Part shown: positions 59,784-64,000 of the stretch, piece by piece
Layout: every line of letters begins with the position of its first letter
Position numbering within the stretch: position 1 is the first letter of the stretch
Assembly (NCBI GenBank): GCA_920105625.2
Contig: OV050033.1
Location: 15,830,001 to 15,894,000 of the forward strand
Length of the DNA: 64,000 nucleotides
Reading direction: 5' to 3'
From: Clusia tigrina
Taxonomy: Eukaryota; Arthropoda; Insecta; Diptera; Clusiidae
Translations under genes and position numbers: made by a program
The notes under the pieces: generated by a model
The model's database searches: none
What the model saw: the letters and a program-made list of their open reading frames with translations, nothing else
Told to the model about the DNA's origin: nothing

Positions 59784-61597
59784 AATATGTTGCGGAGCGA
59801 AGTTTTCGCTCTCTGTGTATATGTATTCATCTGTCTCTACTAACTATATTAGACAAGCATAGAGGAGTAAAAAACACGATCATGTTAATTGGTGAAATAA
59901 GGTATAGCTGAGAAGAAACAAAGATGAGATGAGCAATAAACTGTGAGCACAGACACTGTTCTGCTGATGGAGTTTCTTGTGGAGTTTCTTGTGGGGCTGA
60001 CCACTTCGCCTCGTATGCATGATAGTCCAAGTATGTCTGGTCACATCATAGGTGCACTCTACTACCCAGGCTCGTTTTGCTTCCTCGAGGTAATATTGTT
60101 TGACAGCCCATTTTATGAATGTAAATGTTACAACAACTGTGAAAAGGGGGAGATTTCATTAGCTGAGGTGGCCAATGTAGTCAATTCGTCGGCGTTGGAG
60201 TCTCCTGAATTTGATTACTGGTGGCTCTTGGAGTAAAAGTGAATATTCTTACTATTGGAAATAAGCTACTTAGATAGCTGATATATTGCCATCACAACTC
60301 CTAAAATACCCATATACATATAAACATAAAAATATATATATTCGAAGAAACCCCTAAAAACCTAAAGTTGAATACCTACAATCCAGTAATCGGTATGGTC
60401 TCCAGACACTCGGACGGATGGATATCCAAAAATAAGTTTTCTAAATACTGTATTCAACAATGTCTACCTACATTTGTGAAGATAATGAAATATTTCATTT
60501 TATAGAAAAATATTAATTCCTTTTCAGTCAGGACCTGTAAGTGGAACAATAATAATTCCATCACAAAATCGTTATGCTATGTGGAATTCTTCCAGTGGAA
60601 TACTAGTCACTTTAGATTCAACCGACTATAAATATCCGCTTTTAGTGGCAAGCCAACGAAAGTGGAGGTCAGAAGATATGATTGTATGACTAATAATAAA
60701 CGATCCCGCTTGTTTGATAAGCAGAGATAAAGAAGTTTAGGGAAATCTCATAATAAAAACCATACATTACTATAGAGGCAGGGAGAGTACAAGATACTGC
60801 CTTTGGCGAAGCACATTTAGACCCGCACATACCATTTGTTCCGACACTGGATATCCATTACTTTAAAATACTATCGCTGTAACCTGCTATCCAGCATGCT
60901 ATGTATTTTTGTTTACTGACTGAAAACGGTTCTGCAAGATATTGTAATAAGTAGAAACTCCTCGACAGTTTAAATTAACAGAAAAAGAACAATTGATTAC
61001 TGCTGACAATTTCTAAAGAAGTCAAGAGTCAACGCAATTATTTTAGCGTGACCACAAAATACAGTGACCTGTGATAACCCCGACTCCTCTGAGTAGTTAT
61101 ACTCGTATACCAGAAATAGTATCGGAACCATTGCATTGTGATATTATGAAGGATTATGATTTGAGGGTGGGAGGGAACACGACTAGCGTACAATAGCACT
61201 CTGTCCAACGAAACATCGGACTCCTTGTTATGAAGAATTTGAGAGCCTTCGATACAAGATGACATAAAAGAATATTTTACTTCATATGGAGTATTTTTGT
61301 AATTTATTGTCTCACAGACTTGTTGAGCAGCATCCAATATCCACAGTGATTAATATTCAACTACAGGCACGGATTTCGACGGACACAATTGTTTTTCAGT
61401 CGTCGTCATTATGTGCCAACACTTTCTAGTAATTTAAGGCAATTATTCGTAGCTTCAGAACATCTCCTTCCTTAAAGTGAGAATTTTCCTTACCTAGTAG
61501 TCCGTAGCAAACTTACTTCCCTACTTACTTAGTTCCAGATATCCTGAGTTTTATGATTTGATCAATTTTTAACTGGACCGCACTGATATCTGTTACT
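59784..61597. other. Non-coding, nothing recognised
   Basis: Open frames at 59943-60236 (plus) and 61038-61337 (minus) have no recognisable domain. Confidence 0.4.
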
Positions 61598-61599
61598 TA

Positions 61600-61640
<41 letters not shown>

Positions 61641-61800
61641 CTTACACCATAATTCATTATGAGTGAAGGTGTTGGGGGCATGATTACTAGCTACAGAGGC
61701 TTTCGACTCGAAGAGAAAAGGATTCTTATAGAAAGAAGCATTTTGGAGACCAGGCCCGTGACAGGATTTGAACCTGCGACCCTCGGGGTGTTAGGCAAGC
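61598..61800 (-). mobile_element. tRNA-headed SINE, copy C (most complete)
   Basis: It starts on the left with a long TTA run (tail, about 61600-61637), then the same body as copies A and B. The tRNA-like head extends further than in the others: on the minus strand GCTTGCCTAACACCCCGAGG precedes GTCGCAGGTTCAAATCC. The extra sequence could be an anticodon arm with a CTAACAC loop, but its stem does not pair well. Confidence 0.8.
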
Positions 61801-63033
61801 ATGCTTATTTTTTGATATACCCTGTTAAAAATGCAAATCCAAACCAAATTTCACAATGCTGCAAAATATATTTTTTTTTAAATTTTGCTGCCTACTTTTT
61901 GGCTGCTGAAATATTTTATGAAATGAATGTGTAAAAAAAAAATGATTTAACCATACACCGAAAGCTTCTTCAATTTGGTTGGAAGCTTTCTTTTTATTGC
62001 ATTTTGAAAACAAATTTACTAAATAATTAAAGACAAATTTGGTCGAACAAAATTGATTATCAAAAACAACAAAAACCAGACCTGCTGCTGATTAGAGCGA
62101 TATTTTATTTTATTTTGAAATATTCCTACAAATTCACACTCCAACACTTTATTTGCGTAGTTTAATCTAGAATTGTTTACTAGAATACTCGAATACACAG
62201 AAGTGAAGCAGTGATTAGCACACCCAAAACTATCCAAAGCAAGTCACGTAATTCTCTATTACATGTAGTTGTACATGCGAGTATATAAGCACATATGTGC
62301 GAGTACGTATGTATTAATACAGTTTTAATGTACTTGCTAGAACCATTTAAAAACAGGAAACTTAAAGTTCAAAGCACGACCTGTAAATTAAAATTATAAT
62401 AGTAGTAAATGTTGAAGTAATCTAGTTAAAGAAATATATGCAAATTAGTCAAATGAGGCTGCTTGAGAGTTGTTATCTAGAATTGTAATCCAGTGATCGA
62501 ATTAGTTTCTCTTCTAAGCTCATCTGAAAGCCTTTAGAAACTCATTTAAGAGATCAAATGTTTGATACTTGTAGTCGTCACTATAAGTGTGTGGATTGAG
62601 GAGATATAACCAATTTATTGTATATAACCAATGTATATAAAAAGAATAAAAGGACCAGGAAATTCGTTTCTGTTAACAAGAAATTAGACATGTATTCTTT
62701 GGTTAAAATTGTTGAGATTAGATAATATTTTGTACTTAATACAGATCCCCACACAATACAGTAAGATAGCAAATGAGCACCAGAATAGGTCACACTTTAA
62801 ACACTTTAACCACTCATCACATTGGGAAATATCAATTAAAGTTGGTGCTAAAGTGAACACATGTGTATTTGGAACAAATTGAGCTCACTAAAAGTTACAA
62901 AACACTTCTGGTGTCTACCGAATAAATTTAAAATATTCAAGATACCAACACTGAGTAGGCTAGAATTGAGAGAAAAACTGGCAGGATACTCATAGCCTAT
63001 GAGTCATACGTCATAAGCCTCAGTAGGCACTAC
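61801..63033. other. Non-coding, nothing recognised
   Basis: AT-rich sequence without a supportable gene. Confidence 0.4.
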
Positions 63034-63350
63034 TTTAGAGTATCGCAAGGTGCTCTCTTTAGAGTATCGCCAGGTGCTCTCTTTAGAGTATCGCAAGGTG
63101 CTCTCTTTAGAGTATCGCAAGGTGCTCTCTTTAGAGTATCGCAAGGTGCTCTTTAGAGTATCGCAAGGTGCTCTCTTTAGAGTATCGCAAGGTGCTCTCT
63201 TTAGAGTATCGCAAGGTGCTCTCTTTAGAGTATCGCAAGGTGCTCTCTTTAGAGTATCGCAAGGTGCTCTCTTTAGAGTATCGCAAGGTGCTCTCTTTAG
63301 AGTATCGCAAGGTGCTCTCTTTAGAGTATCGCAAGGTGCTCTATTTAGAG
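63034..63350. repeat. 24-bp minisatellite, about 13 copies
   Basis: The unit TTTAGAGTATCGCAAGGTGC plus TCTC is repeated with near-perfect identity. One unit near 63140 lacks two bases, and edge units vary by one or two bases. Because 24 is a multiple of three, several frames on both strands stay open; these are artefacts, not genes. Confidence 0.95.
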
Positions 63351-64000
63351 AACCGTGTGGGCATGGAAGGCCAGAAACAACCCGATATTGGGAAAATTAT
63401 ATTTAAACATATGAAGTCTGCCACGTTGATCACTTTACAGGTCTTTGCGGAATTTGGGTAGCAAACGACAAAGAAATTCCTGATTGGAACTCACTTCTGA
63501 CATGCCCTCAGAAAGATTAGTTTTTTTCGTAGAGGCCTTATAATAGGTGACCTTAGGGCTCTGAATGATAGATGGCTGCAACACCGTTTTTAATCGGATC
63601 TACCTCGGTCACTACTTATACATAGATATGACTTAGCTTACTAATTTTGTACAGATATATTCCTAAAATTTCTTCATAAACGATCTATTGGATCTCAATG
63701 TTTCTGGACGTACTTCGTTATTATACGAATACTATAATATGCACCACACAATTGGAGGTCCTACTAATTTCAAGCCACCGAAGAAAACTATTCACATCGA
63801 CATCTGTTATGTAAAACTTAAACAATCCTTGCATCTCTCCTATGAGCGTATGAACAAAGCCTGAACAACACACTCAAATTGGAGCACATAAAAACAGAGC
63901 CGGAGTCAGAGGTGGGGGCTTTGTTTACATGAACCAAACAAGCGCCAATTTTATAGACACTCGTATTGCACTTGCAATGAAAGCAAATTGAGGCAAATTG
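63351..64000. other. Non-coding, nothing recognised
   Basis: No feature supported up to the window edge. Confidence 0.4.

Noticed and set aside
61741..61800. tRNA gene (T arm with B box, also at 17505 and 59560)
   Set aside because: Only the T arm and acceptor end are tRNA-like; no D arm or paired acceptor stem, and the same sequence is attached to a SINE body in every copy.
63050..63461. Open frames of 97-118 codons over the minisatellite
   Set aside because: They exist because the 24-bp unit is a multiple of three and lacks stops; both strands and two plus frames are open alike.

Overview
This is a eukaryotic, AT-rich window with short introns, CAG/CAA 'opa'-type triplet runs, fly-like core promoters (TATA plus TCAGTC initiator) and a mix of degenerate transposons. 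It is most consistent with a higher dipteran; the repeat style suggests a tephritid-like fruit fly, but that genus-level guess is inference. There are no prokaryotic operons, CRISPR arrays or complete tRNA/rRNA genes.

Only one gene can be read end to end: a plus-strand ABCG half-transporter of the ABCG1/ABCG4 type. It has six coding exons between 47514 and 53289 (925 codons; exon phases all agree). A second, independent coding exon at 17069-17424 ends in the same phase as exon 1. It is the best candidate for an alternative first exon about 30 kb upstream, which would make 17.4-47.5 kb a long intron.

Three further pieces of genes were found on the minus strand. The first is a first coding exon with a textbook TATA/initiator promoter (7631-7677, promoter 7730-7761); its gene must run leftwards. 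The second is a signal-peptide exon (37463-37566) inside the putative ABCG intron. The third is a weaker candidate C-terminal membrane exon (28189-28384). None of their partner exons could be proved.

The rest is intronic or intergenic DNA carrying transposon remains. There are two mariner fragments (1264-1728, 10316-10445) and three pieces of RNase H-bearing LINEs (5073-5440, 26975-27115, 31199-32830). The third LINE is split by a 593-bp Harbinger-like element at 31837-32429. There is also a 154-bp hAT-like MITE (54337-54490), five copies or fragments of one tRNA-headed SINE family, a weak piggyBac-like remnant near 57.2-57.4 kb, and many tandem repeats, the largest a 24-bp minisatellite at 63034-63350. 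An octamer, TACTCGTA, recurs about ten times more often than base composition predicts.
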